Origin: Luteimonas_C sp035250245
Lineage (GTDB): Bacteria; Pseudomonadota; Gammaproteobacteria; Xanthomonadales; Xanthomonadaceae
Direction of reading: 5' to 3'
Length of the DNA: 64,000 nt
Assembly: GCA_035250245.1 (NCBI GenBank)
Contig: DATFFH010000091.1
Span: 6,993 to 70,992 of the forward strand
The notes beneath the pieces are model-generated. The model was not told the DNA's origin. It did not search any database and was given only the letters and a program-made list of their open reading frames with translations. Position numbers and translations under genes: made by a program. Positions 33,515 to 41,652 of the stretch are shown one piece after another (position 1 is the first letter of the stretch; the number at the start of each line of letters is the position of its first letter).

Positions 33515-33575
33515 AGGGTCCGGGACGGCGGATCGGGGATTCGCGGCCGGTTTCCCGGGTTCCGTCGGATGAGTC

Positions 33576-33629
33576 TTGACAGACCCGGGCTGTATGTACT
33601 GTACTGGTATTAACAGTACAGTTAGTACA
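33576..33629 (+). promoter_or_regulatory. promoter and palindromic operator of the GntR-ABC operon
   Basis: TTGACA (-35 consensus) at 33576-33581. A long inverted repeat at 33595-33629 starts TGTACTGTACTG, has GTATTAA at its centre and ends CAGTACAGTTAGTACA; the inner arms GTACTG (33601-33606) and CAGTAC (33614-33619) match perfectly. It overlies the -10/+1 zone and ends 12 bases before the GntR start, as expected for an autorepressor of the YtrA type. Confidence 0.8.
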
Positions 33630-33641
33630 CCAGGAGTCCGC

Positions 33642-34052
33642 ATGGCCCGCACCCAAGCCCTGATGATCCAGATCGCCACCGGCGATCCGCGTCCGATCAC
33701 CAAGCAAATCGTGGACGCGGTCAGGATGAAGATCGCCACCGGCGACCTGGCACCCGGCGCCCAGCTGCCCAGCGTCCGCGGCCTGGCCCAGCAGCTGACC
33801 ATCAATCCGAACACCGTGGCCAAGGCCTACGCCGAACTCACCACCGAGGGCTGGCTCGAATCGCGCCAAGGCCTGGGCCTGTTCGTGGCCCCGCCCCGCC
33901 AGCGCCTGAGCGACGCCGAACGCGAGCGCCGACTGGACGAAGCCATCCAGCGCTTCCTGCACGACGTGATCGCGCTCGATTACCCGCCTGACGAGGTGCA
34001 GGCGCGCCTGCATCTCGAGTTTCGTCTGCTTGTTCCCCGCAAAACCGCCTGA
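33642..34052 (+). CDS. GntR-family transcriptional repressor, YtrA subfamily
   Basis: 136 residues: a winged HTH at about 12-80 (ITKQIVDAVRMKIATGDLAPGAQLPSVRGLAQQLTINPNTVAKAYAELTTEGWLESRQGLG) and a short helical C-terminal tail, too small for an effector domain, as in the YtrA subfamily that controls ABC transporter operons. The ATG at 33642 has GGAG 7 bases before it. It is the first gene of a four-gene plus-strand operon; the palindrome just upstream is its probable operator. Confidence 0.9.
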   Translation: MARTQALMIQIATGDPRPITKQIVDAVRMKIATGDLAPGAQLPSVRGLAQQLTINPNTVAKAYAELTTEGWLESRQGLGLFVAPPRQRLSDAERERRLDEAIQRFLHDVIALDYPPDEVQARLHLEFRLLVPRKTA

Positions 34053-34078
34053 CCGCCGACATTGACCCGAGAACCTAC

Positions 34079-34996
34079 ATGTCCGTCCTCAATTCCGAAT
34101 ACGTGATCGAGACCGCCGCGCTGAGCAAGCGCTACGGCCGCAAACTGGCGCTCGATCGCCTGGACCTGCGCATTCCGCGCGGGCGCATCCACGCCATCGT
34201 CGGCGCCAACGGCGCCGGCAAATCCACCTTGTTCCGGATCCTGCTCGGCTTCCTGCCGCAGACTTCCGGCGAAGCGCGCATCCTCGGCCGCGACAGCCAG
34301 CAGTTGACGCCGCAGGATCGCGCACGCATCGGCTTCGTCAACGAAGAGCACACCCTGCCCGGCTGGATTCGCGTGTCCGCCGTGAAAGACATGCATCGCC
34401 GCCAATATCCGCGCTGGAACGAAGCCGCCTTCGAAGGCGTGCTGGGCCATTACCACGTACTGCCGGAGCAGAAAGTCGGCCAACTGTCGCGCGGCGAGCG
34501 CGCCGGCTTCAATCTCGCGCTCGCCTTGGCGCAAGGACCCGAATTGCTGGTGCTGGACGAGCCGACGCTGGGCCTGGACGTGGTCGCCAAGCGCGCTTTC
34601 CTGGAATCGCTGATGTATAGCAACGCCGCCGACGATTGCACGGTGATCTATTGCTCGCACCAGATGGAGGAGATCGAACGCGTCGCCGACAACCTGATCA
34701 TCCTGGAACGCGGCCAGCTGAAGAACATGTCCGCGCCCGAGGATTTCTGCGCGCGGGTCAGCCACTGGATCGCGGACATCCCGTTCAAGGGACCGGAACC
34801 TGCGCGGGTCCCGGGCCTGCTGGAAGTGCAGCGGCTCGACGGCCTGCACCACTACCTAGTGCTGGATCAGGACGAGGATTTCGAACGCTTCCTGCGCGAT
34901 TGCGGCGCACGCAATGTGCAGTCGATGCCGGTCAGCCTGGACCGCGCCGTCAACGCTTTCCTTGCCAAGAACCACGCCGCGCCGGCTGCCGCCTGA
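34079..34996 (+). CDS. ABC transporter ATP-binding protein
   Basis: 305 residues. Walker A GANGAGKST (42-50), signature LSRGE (136-140, slightly degenerate), Walker B LLVLDEP (156-162) and switch His194 (YCSHQ). A 70-residue extension beyond the ATPase core (about 225-305) is not assigned. It pairs with the membrane protein encoded 38 bases downstream and is under the GntR repressor upstream. The system resembles regulator-ATPase-permease sets of the YtrA type that export or sense toxic compounds such as wall-active peptides; the substrate is not shown. Confidence 0.9.
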   Translation: MSVLNSEYVIETAALSKRYGRKLALDRLDLRIPRGRIHAIVGANGAGKSTLFRILLGFLPQTSGEARILGRDSQQLTPQDRARIGFVNEEHTLPGWIRVSAVKDMHRRQYPRWNEAAFEGVLGHYHVLPEQKVGQLSRGERAGFNLALALAQGPELLVLDEPTLGLDVVAKRAFLESLMYSNAADDCTVIYCSHQMEEIERVADNLIILERGQLKNMSAPEDFCARVSHWIADIPFKGPEPARVPGLLEVQRLDGLHHYLVLDQDEDFERFLRDCGARNVQSMPVSLDRAVNAFLAKNHAAPAAA

Positions 34997-35034
34997 GCGC
35001 GCTACACGCCGGATAACGGCATGAGGACACCAAC

Positions 35035-36855
35035 ATGATCGATCTATTCAAGGGCGAGCTCCTGCGCTTCCGCTGGTGGGCGCTGGCCGCCGGCATCATC
35101 AATCTCGCCGTGCTGGGTTTCCTGAGCCGCATGGTGGACATGGCGCAGCAACCGCTGTTCGTCTATCAGGTGTTCGCCGCGGTGTATGCCGTGGCCGGCA
35201 TCCTGCTGGGCATGTACCAGATGGGCACGTACCGCAAGCCGAACCAATGGCTTAACCTATTGCATCGCCCGCTGCACCGCCTGCACATCGCCGGCGCGCT
35301 GGCCGGTGCGGGTGCGCTGCTGTTGCTGCTGGCGACGGCCGTGCCGATCGGCCTGGTCGCGATGTACCAGGAAACGATGACCGCGCGCGTGGTCGACCTG
35401 CGCCACTGGATGCTGCCGCTGGCGGCATGGCTGATCGCGGTGTCGGGTTATCTGGCCGGCGCCTACGCGATGGTCGGCAATCGCCGCTATTCGTTCGCGG
35501 CTTTCCTGCTGCCGAACCTGTTCTTGTATGCGCAGGCGTCCGGCGTGGCGATGCTCGGCGTGCAGATCGTGGTCATCGCCTTCCTCGCGCTGCTGCTGGC
35601 GATCGCGTTCAAGCCCGACCCGGCCGCGCCTTCGCGCAATCCCGCGGCAGTGCTGGCGGTCGCGCTGCCGGTGCAGGTGGGCGCTTATTTCCTGATCTGG
35701 ATGCTGGGCTACGGCATCGAAGTGATGTGGACGATCGCCGGCACGCATCCGCTCAACATGCCCGCGCCGCCGAAGGGCGGATACATCCAGGCCGACCGCG
35801 CCGAAGGCAAGGACATGCTGCTGCTCGGCATCGAAAACAGCCGCGACCCGGAAGCCGCGCTGTGGCGCGAGCAGGTCGCCTTGTCCGACGTGTACACGAC
35901 CTATCCGCTGCGAAACCTGCCGCAGCAGGGCACGATGACCAACCTGTCGCCGATGGAATTCGGCGATGGCGACAACAACCTGTGGATGGTGTACAGCCAC
36001 GACCGCGCGCGTTTCGTCACCCGCGGGCTGCGCGATCAGCGCCGGATCGGCGAAATGGGAGTGGGCGAAAAACAGGCCCCGTTCCCGGCGCCGACCATGC
36101 CGTACGGCGCGACCTATCTGTACAACGCGCATGCGGCCTACCAGTACGACAGCGAGCAGCAGCGGATGTTCGAGCGCTTCCGCCTGCCGGCGGGCGAGGT
36201 GATGGCCAGCCCGCCCGAGCCGGCCGGCGACAACATCGTGGTGCTCAGCGACCGCGCCGCCTATTTCTATCCCGGCCGCGAGGCTGTGAACGAACTGGAC
36301 CTGCTGCAACCGCTGATGCGCGTGGAGATGCCCGGCCCGGTCGGCAACCTCAGTCGGATGGACTTGATCGAAATGCTGGACGGCTACCTGGTGTCCTATA
36401 CCTACACCTGGGGCGTATGGAGCGGCGAACTGCAGCATCCGTTCCAGCAAGTAGTGCGCGTGGACGGCAAGGGGCAGGCGCGGGAAGTCGCGCGCCGCGC
36501 ACTCTCGATCGACCTGCCGTCGATCTACACCAATCGCAACACCTGGCTGTCGCCGGCACTGCGCACGATCTGCCTGGCCGCGCAGGACCTGTTTGCCGCG
36601 CCCGATCCGCTACGCGCCAAGCCGGAACCGATGCCGGCGCCGATCCTGTGGCTGGCCGGCGCGTGCTGCCTGTTGTCATTGCTCGGTGCGATATGGCTGA
36701 GCGGACGGCAATCGCATTCGCCGCGAGCTCGCTGGGCGTGGGTCGCGTTGTGCGGGATCGTCGGGCTGCCGGCGTTGGCCAGCCTGTGGCTGCTCTATCC
36801 GCGTCGCGAAACGCTACCGATGGTCGCACCGCAAGCGCAGCCAGTCGCGGCCTGA
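35035..36855 (+). CDS. ABC transporter membrane protein with large periplasmic domain
   Basis: 606 residues. Seven or so spans in the first 230 residues (about 14-30, 44-61, 86-110, 125-146, 152-170, 172-192, 205-227), a soluble region of about 300 residues (230-535) with beta-propeller-like short repeats, and two C-terminal spans (about 540-558 and 568-588). It is the membrane partner of the adjacent ATPase. The large inserted domain is unusual for an ABC-2 permease and could bind an extracytoplasmic ligand. I do not recognise that domain. The S9 peptidase gene begins 22 bases downstream. Confidence 0.75.
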   Translation: MIDLFKGELLRFRWWALAAGIINLAVLGFLSRMVDMAQQPLFVYQVFAAVYAVAGILLGMYQMGTYRKPNQWLNLLHRPLHRLHIAGALAGAGALLLLLATAVPIGLVAMYQETMTARVVDLRHWMLPLAAWLIAVSGYLAGAYAMVGNRRYSFAAFLLPNLFLYAQASGVAMLGVQIVVIAFLALLLAIAFKPDPAAPSRNPAAVLAVALPVQVGAYFLIWMLGYGIEVMWTIAGTHPLNMPAPPKGGYIQADRAEGKDMLLLGIENSRDPEAALWREQVALSDVYTTYPLRNLPQQGTMTNLSPMEFGDGDNNLWMVYSHDRARFVTRGLRDQRRIGEMGVGEKQAPFPAPTMPYGATYLYNAHAAYQYDSEQQRMFERFRLPAGEVMASPPEPAGDNIVVLSDRAAYFYPGREAVNELDLLQPLMRVEMPGPVGNLSRMDLIEMLDGYLVSYTYTWGVWSGELQHPFQQVVRVDGKGQAREVARRALSIDLPSIYTNRNTWLSPALRTICLAAQDLFAAPDPLRAKPEPMPAPILWLAGACCLLSLLGAIWLSGRQSHSPRARWAWVALCGIVGLPALASLWLLYPRRETLPMVAPQAQPVAA

Positions 36856-36877
36856 AGCCTGGCGGACAAGGACCCCG

Positions 36878-38938
36878 ATGATGACGACGTTCCGAATCCT
36901 GTGCAGCACGCTGGCGTTGTGCGCCCTGCTGCTCGCACCGCGAGCGCTCCCAGCACAGGCGGCCGAAAGCCTGCGCGCGGCGGCCGACGCCCAGCGCGCA
37001 ATGCCGCGCGCCGCGCGCCAGCCGCGCACAGCCTTCCTCGAAAACCGCACGCTGGTAGCGGCGCAGCTTTCGCCGGCCGGCGATGCCGTGGCCTATCTGC
37101 GCGAAAAAAAGGACGCGCGCGACTTGTGGCTGCTGCCGGCGAACGGCGGCAGCGCCCGCATGCTGGTGGGCAGCACCCAGGCCGATCAACTGATGTGGTC
37201 TCGCGATGGCCGCTGGCTGTTCCTGCGCGCCTCGCGCGCGCTGAGCATCGTCGGCGTCGACGGCCGCACAGGTGTGCGCGTGCCACTGGGCGGCACCGAA
37301 CGGCGCCGGGTGATGAAACTCGATCCGTCGCAACCGGCCTCGGTGCTGCTCGGCGAACGGGTGCGCGCCGGGAATGGCGAGCGCTGGCGCGTGGTGCGCG
37401 TGGACGCGGGCGGCAAGCGCACCGTACTGCGCGAGGACTCGCACTGGATTCACGATGTCGCGCTAGATGCGCAAGGCCGCATCGCCGCGCTGGCGCGTTT
37501 CGAAGGCGACCACGACGCCCTCTATCGCGTGCGCGCGGACGGGACGCTGCACGAAGTGTTGCGCCTGCGGCCGATGGAGCGACTGGACCTGCTGGCGGCA
37601 CGGGACGATGGCAGCTTGCTGATGTCGGGCAACCCCGGCGGGAATTTCCGCCGCGTGATGCGGCTGGATGCGAACGACAAGCTGCACACCCTGCACCAGG
37701 ATCCGCGCGGCGAAGCCGACCTCGACGAGGTCGCGATCGATCCGCGCACCCAACAGCCACTGGCCGCGAGCTATCGCAGCACCGTCGCCGCGACCTACGG
37801 CATCGGCGACGCGCAAGCCGTGGTCGCGGATATCGCGCGCAAGTTCCCGGCCCGCGACATCGGCCTGCAAGCCGGCAACGGCCCGTCCGCGCGCTGGCTG
37901 GTGAGCGAGCGCGCGTCTACGCTACGCGATCCTCGCTGGTATCTGTACGACCCGCGCAATGGAAGCTTGCGCCGCATCCTGGACGATCCCGGCATCGTCG
38001 CGAATTCGTCGCCGGAATCGAGCCTCGCGCGCAAGCTCGCCATCGTCTACACCGCTTCCGACGGCAAGCGCGTGCACGGCTTCCTGTTGTTGCCGCCGGG
38101 CGTGGACGCCGCGCGCGCGCCGTTGATCGCGCAAGTGCACGGCGGGCCGATCAACCACTTCCGCGCCGGCTACGATGGCGTCGCCCAATTCCTCGCCAAT
38201 CGCGGCTACGTGGTGTTCCAGTCGAACTTCCGCGGCTCCACCGGCCACGGCCTCGCCTACACTTTCTCTTCGAACGGCGACTACGGCAACGGCCGCGTGC
38301 AACAGGACATCGTCGAAGGCGTGCGCTGGCTGCTGGCGCAAGGCATCGGCGACGCGAACCGCGTCGGCGTCGTCGGCCATTCCTTCGGCGGCTATTCGGC
38401 GTTGCTGGGCCTGACCTTCCAGCCCGAACTGTTCAAGGTCGGCGTGGCCGGCTCGCCGCCGGCGGACCTGGGTTGGTCGATGCGCTGGCTGCTGCAAGCC
38501 GGCGACCAGGGCGACTTGCCCGACCGCTCGCTCAAGCACACCCTCGCGGCTTTGTCGCTGGATTCCACCGATGCCGCGACCTATGCGCGCCTACACGGGC
38601 AATCGCCGCTGGTGAACGCGGCGAAGATGCGCCGTCCCTTGCTGGTCATCGCGGGCGGCGCCGATCGCACGGTGGCGATCCGCGAAGTCGTCAACTACGC
38701 CGCGACCCTGCAGGCAGCGAAGCGTCCGATGACCTTGCTGGTCGAACCGAACGGCGGGCATTCGCCGGTCGATCCGGTGCCGCGCGAGGCCTATCTGTTC
38801 GCGATGGAAACCATGTTGCAGCGACACCTCGGCGGTGCGGCACCGGAGCCGCCCGGCCAGCGCCTGCGTGCCTATCTGCGCCAGAACCTGCGCGTGGCCG
38901 GCCCTGAGTTCGCGAGGTACGCGCAAAAGCCGCGGTAG
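36878..38938 (+). CDS. exported prolyl oligopeptidase-family (S9) serine peptidase
   Basis: 686 residues. Signal peptide about 1-29 (LALCALLLAPRALPAQAAE), an N-terminal beta-propeller (about 45-400) and a C-terminal alpha/beta hydrolase. Catalytic triad: Ser502 (VGHSFGGYSAL), Asp596 (GGADRTVAI) and His628 (PNGGHSP); HGGP (oxyanion) is also present. It likely cleaves short peptides in the periplasm. It is the last gene of the GntR-ABC operon, so a peptide or peptide-like compound is the natural guess for the transporter's ligand (inference). Confidence 0.88.
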   Translation: MMTTFRILCSTLALCALLLAPRALPAQAAESLRAAADAQRAMPRAARQPRTAFLENRTLVAAQLSPAGDAVAYLREKKDARDLWLLPANGGSARMLVGSTQADQLMWSRDGRWLFLRASRALSIVGVDGRTGVRVPLGGTERRRVMKLDPSQPASVLLGERVRAGNGERWRVVRVDAGGKRTVLREDSHWIHDVALDAQGRIAALARFEGDHDALYRVRADGTLHEVLRLRPMERLDLLAARDDGSLLMSGNPGGNFRRVMRLDANDKLHTLHQDPRGEADLDEVAIDPRTQQPLAASYRSTVAATYGIGDAQAVVADIARKFPARDIGLQAGNGPSARWLVSERASTLRDPRWYLYDPRNGSLRRILDDPGIVANSSPESSLARKLAIVYTASDGKRVHGFLLLPPGVDAARAPLIAQVHGGPINHFRAGYDGVAQFLANRGYVVFQSNFRGSTGHGLAYTFSSNGDYGNGRVQQDIVEGVRWLLAQGIGDANRVGVVGHSFGGYSALLGLTFQPELFKVGVAGSPPADLGWSMRWLLQAGDQGDLPDRSLKHTLAALSLDSTDAATYARLHGQSPLVNAAKMRRPLLVIAGGADRTVAIREVVNYAATLQAAKRPMTLLVEPNGGHSPVDPVPREAYLFAMETMLQRHLGGAAPEPPGQRLRAYLRQNLRVAGPEFARYAQKPR

Positions 38939-39003
38939 CCCGGAGCGGATGCGCGAAAGTCGGCGACGGACAAGCGCCCCGGGTCGTGGTCGGCCAAGCC
39001 AGG

Positions 39004-40086
39004 CTACAACGCGGCGCCGCTTTCGGCGTCGAAGAAATGCAGTCGCTCGCCGGCCATGGCGATCGACATGGGCTTGCCGCGCTCGGGCAGCACGTTGGGC
39101 TCGAAACGCGCGATCAGCGGCTGCCGACCCAGGCGCAGGTTGACGTAGACCTCGCTGCCGACCGGTTCGACCACTTCGACTTCGGCTTCGAACGCGCCGG
39201 CCTCGCCATGCTGCGCCGGTCGCAAGTGCTCCGGCCGCACGCCGACGGCGATGTCGCGGCCCAGCCATGCCTGCGGCGGCTTCGCGCCGTCGAGCGGCAC
39301 GCGCGTGCCGTCTTCCAGACGCACCGCCAAGCCGTCGTCGGCAGACAAGCGGCCTTGCAGCACGTTCATCGCCGGACTGCCGAGGAAAGTAGCGACGAAC
39401 AAGTTCGCCGGCTTCTCGTACAACGCCATCGGCGTGTCGATCTGCTGGATTTCGCCTTTGTCGAGCACGACGATGCGCTGACCCAGCGTCATCGCTTCGA
39501 TCTGATCGTGGGTCACGTAAACCATCGTCGCGCCTAGTTGCCGATGCAGGCGCGCGATTTCGACCCGCATCGACAAGCGCAATTTCGCGTCCAGGTTCGA
39601 AAGCGGCTCGTCCAATAAGAAGGCTTGCGGTTGCCGCACCAGTGCGCGACCGAGCGCAACGCGCTGACGCTGGCCGCCGGACAACGCGGCCGGCTTGCGA
39701 TCGAGCAACGCGTCCAATTCCAAGGTCTTCGCCGCTTCGGCCACGCGCGAGGCGATCGCGGCCTTGTCGTGGCCGCGCAACTTCAATCCGAAGGCCAGGT
39801 TCTCGGCCACGGTCATGTGCGGATACAGCGCGTAGCTCTGGAACACCATCGCGATGTCGCGATCCTTCGGCGCCACTTCGTTGACCACGCGCCCACCGAT
39901 CTTCAGCGTGCCGGAGCTGATCGATTCCAACCCCGCGATCATCCGCAACAGCGTCGATTTGCCGCAGCCCGAAGGCCCGACCAGCACCAGCAGTTCGCCG
40001 TCGGCGACTTCGAAACTGGCCCCAGCCACGGCCACGAAGCCGTTCGGATACACCTTGCGCACCTGGTCTAGCTGGACTTGGGCCAT
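39004..40086 (-). CDS. sugar ABC transporter ATPase, UgpC/MsmK/MalK type
   Basis: 360 residues. Walker A GPSGCGKST (37-45), signature LSGGQRQRVALGRAL (about 135-149), Walker B FLLDEPLSNLDAKLR, and the C-terminal regulatory TOBE/OB domain (about 235-360) of the carbohydrate-importer ATPases. It faces away from the GH1 gene across a 168-base gap holding the LacI-type operator. The locus encodes two MalFG-type permeases and a sugar-binding protein 11-15 kb away but no other ATPase, so this is probably their motor; such ATPases can also serve several importers. Confidence 0.92.
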   Translation of the reverse strand: MAQVQLDQVRKVYPNGFVAVAGASFEVADGELLVLVGPSGCGKSTLLRMIAGLESISSGTLKIGGRVVNEVAPKDRDIAMVFQSYALYPHMTVAENLAFGLKLRGHDKAAIASRVAEAAKTLELDALLDRKPAALSGGQRQRVALGRALVRQPQAFLLDEPLSNLDAKLRLSMRVEIARLHRQLGATMVYVTHDQIEAMTLGQRIVVLDKGEIQQIDTPMALYEKPANLFVATFLGSPAMNVLQGRLSADDGLAVRLEDGTRVPLDGAKPPQAWLGRDIAVGVRPEHLRPAQHGEAGAFEAEVEVVEPVGSEVYVNLRLGRQPLIARFEPNVLPERGKPMSIAMAGERLHFFDAESGAAL

Positions 40087-40170
40087 CGGAACTCCGCTTG
40101 CCGGTGGGATCGCCTGGACGACCTTAGACCACGCAGGCCGGACCTGCGCTGATTCTGTGCGGTCGCACCA

Positions 40171-40199
40171 TTACACTGGCCCGACGCATGCGGTATTCT
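40171..40199 (+). promoter_or_regulatory. candidate promoter of the GH1-zwf-glk-pgl-edd-eda operon
   Basis: TTACAC (40171-40176) and TATTCT (40194-40199) with a 17-base spacer, ending 5 bases before the LacI-type operator, which would cover the transcription start. Confidence 0.6.
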
Positions 40200-40201
40200 G
40201 C

Positions 40202-40219
40202 CATGTAATCGTTTTCATG
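40202..40219. promoter_or_regulatory. LacI-family operator between the ATPase gene and GH1
   Basis: CATGTAATCGTTTTCATG; the 14-base core TGTAATCGTTTTCA (40204-40217) is the exact inverse of the core before the TonB-dependent receptor gene (58528-58541), and both resemble the perfect palindrome before lacI (59625-59638). The central CG and flanking A/T pattern is typical of LacI/GalR sites. Confidence 0.85.
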
Positions 40220-40254
40220 GGCTCCCGAGCCTGCCCACCGCCAAGGATCATGCG

Positions 40255-41631
40255 ATGAGCTCACCGGCTACTACCGCCACCAAGCAGTTTCCCCAAGGTT
40301 TCCTGTGGGGGTCGGCCACGGCCGCCCACCAGATCGAAGGTTCCCCGCTGGCCGACGGCGCCGGTCCCAGCATCTGGACCCGCTTCGCCCACACCCCGGG
40401 CATGACCTTGAACGGCGACACGGGCGACGTGGCCTGCGACCACTACCGTCGCTGGAAGGAAGATGTGGCGTTGATGAAGCAACTAGGCATGCAGGCCTAC
40501 CGCTTCAGCGTGTCCTGGTCGCGGATCCTGCCCGAGGGTACCGGCCGGGTGAACCAGAAGGGCTTGGATTTCTATTCGCGCCTGGTCGACGAACTGCTGG
40601 CGAACGGCATCGAACCGCTGCTCACGCTCTATCACTGGGATCTGCCCGCGGCGCTGGACGATCGCGGCGGCTGGCTCAACCGCGACTGCGCCGACTGGTT
40701 CGCTGACTACGGCCGCGTGCTGTACCGCGCGCTCGATGGCCGGGTGAAGAAATGGGTGACGCTCAACGAACCGTGGGTGATCACCGATGGCGGCTATCTG
40801 CACGGCGCGCTGGCGCCGGGTCATCGCAGCCGCTTCGAAGCGCCGATCGCTTCGCACAATCTGATGCGTTCGCACGGCGCCGCCGTGCAGGCTTATCGCG
40901 CCGAAGGCAAGCACGAGATCGGCCTGGTGGTGAACATCGAGCCGAAATACGCCGCGTCGGATTCGGCCGAGGATCAGGCCGCGCTGCGCCGCGCCGACGC
41001 TTATATGAATCGCCAGTATCTGGATCCGGCGATCCTCGGCAGCTACCCGGACGAAATGAAAGAAATCTTCGGCGAAGCCTGGCCAGACTGGCCGGCCGAG
41101 GATTTTGACCTGATCAGACAAAAACTGGACTTCATCGGCATCAATTACTACACGCGCAACGTCACCCAGGCGAACGACAGTTACCCGTTGCGCGCCGGAC
41201 CGGTCAAACAGCCGCTCGCCACATACACGGAAACCGGCTGGGAAGTCTTCCCGCAGGGACTGACCGATCTTCTGGTCTGGGCCAAGGACCGCTACGGCAA
41301 CATTCCGACCTACATCACCGAAAACGGCGCCGCATTCTTCGATCCGCCCACAGCCGAAGGCGGTCGGATCCGCGACCCGCTGCGGATCGATTACCTCCGG
41401 AAGCATTTGTCCGCGATCCGCGACGCGATCGACGCCGGCTGCGACATCCGCGGCTATATGGTCTGGTCGCTGCTGGACAACCTGGAGTGGTCGCTGGGAT
41501 ACTCCAAGCGATTCGGCATCGTGCACGTGAACTACGGCACGCAGGAAAGGACGCCGAAAGACAGCGCGCGCTTCTACAGCAAGGTGATCGCCAGCAATGG
41601 CAGCGCGCTGGCCGACCCTCTCCCCTACTGA
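40255..41631 (+). CDS. GH1 beta-glucosidase
   Basis: 458 residues, normal GH1 length, no signal peptide, so cytoplasmic. The opening FPQGFLWGSATAAHQIEGS is the GH1 N-terminal signature; acid/base Glu172 (TLNEPW) and nucleophile Glu356 (YITENGA). It releases glucose from beta-glucosides. It is the first gene of a run with zwf, glk, pgl, edd and eda (22 bases before zwf), so imported oligosaccharides would be split and fed straight into the Entner-Doudoroff pathway. A LacI-type operator and promoter lie just upstream. Confidence 0.95.
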   Translation: MSSPATTATKQFPQGFLWGSATAAHQIEGSPLADGAGPSIWTRFAHTPGMTLNGDTGDVACDHYRRWKEDVALMKQLGMQAYRFSVSWSRILPEGTGRVNQKGLDFYSRLVDELLANGIEPLLTLYHWDLPAALDDRGGWLNRDCADWFADYGRVLYRALDGRVKKWVTLNEPWVITDGGYLHGALAPGHRSRFEAPIASHNLMRSHGAAVQAYRAEGKHEIGLVVNIEPKYAASDSAEDQAALRRADAYMNRQYLDPAILGSYPDEMKEIFGEAWPDWPAEDFDLIRQKLDFIGINYYTRNVTQANDSYPLRAGPVKQPLATYTETGWEVFPQGLTDLLVWAKDRYGNIPTYITENGAAFFDPPTAEGGRIRDPLRIDYLRKHLSAIRDAIDAGCDIRGYMVWSLLDNLEWSLGYSKRFGIVHVNYGTQERTPKDSARFYSKVIASNGSALADPLPY

Positions 41632-41652
41632 CGGAGTCCGCTAGACCGCGCC

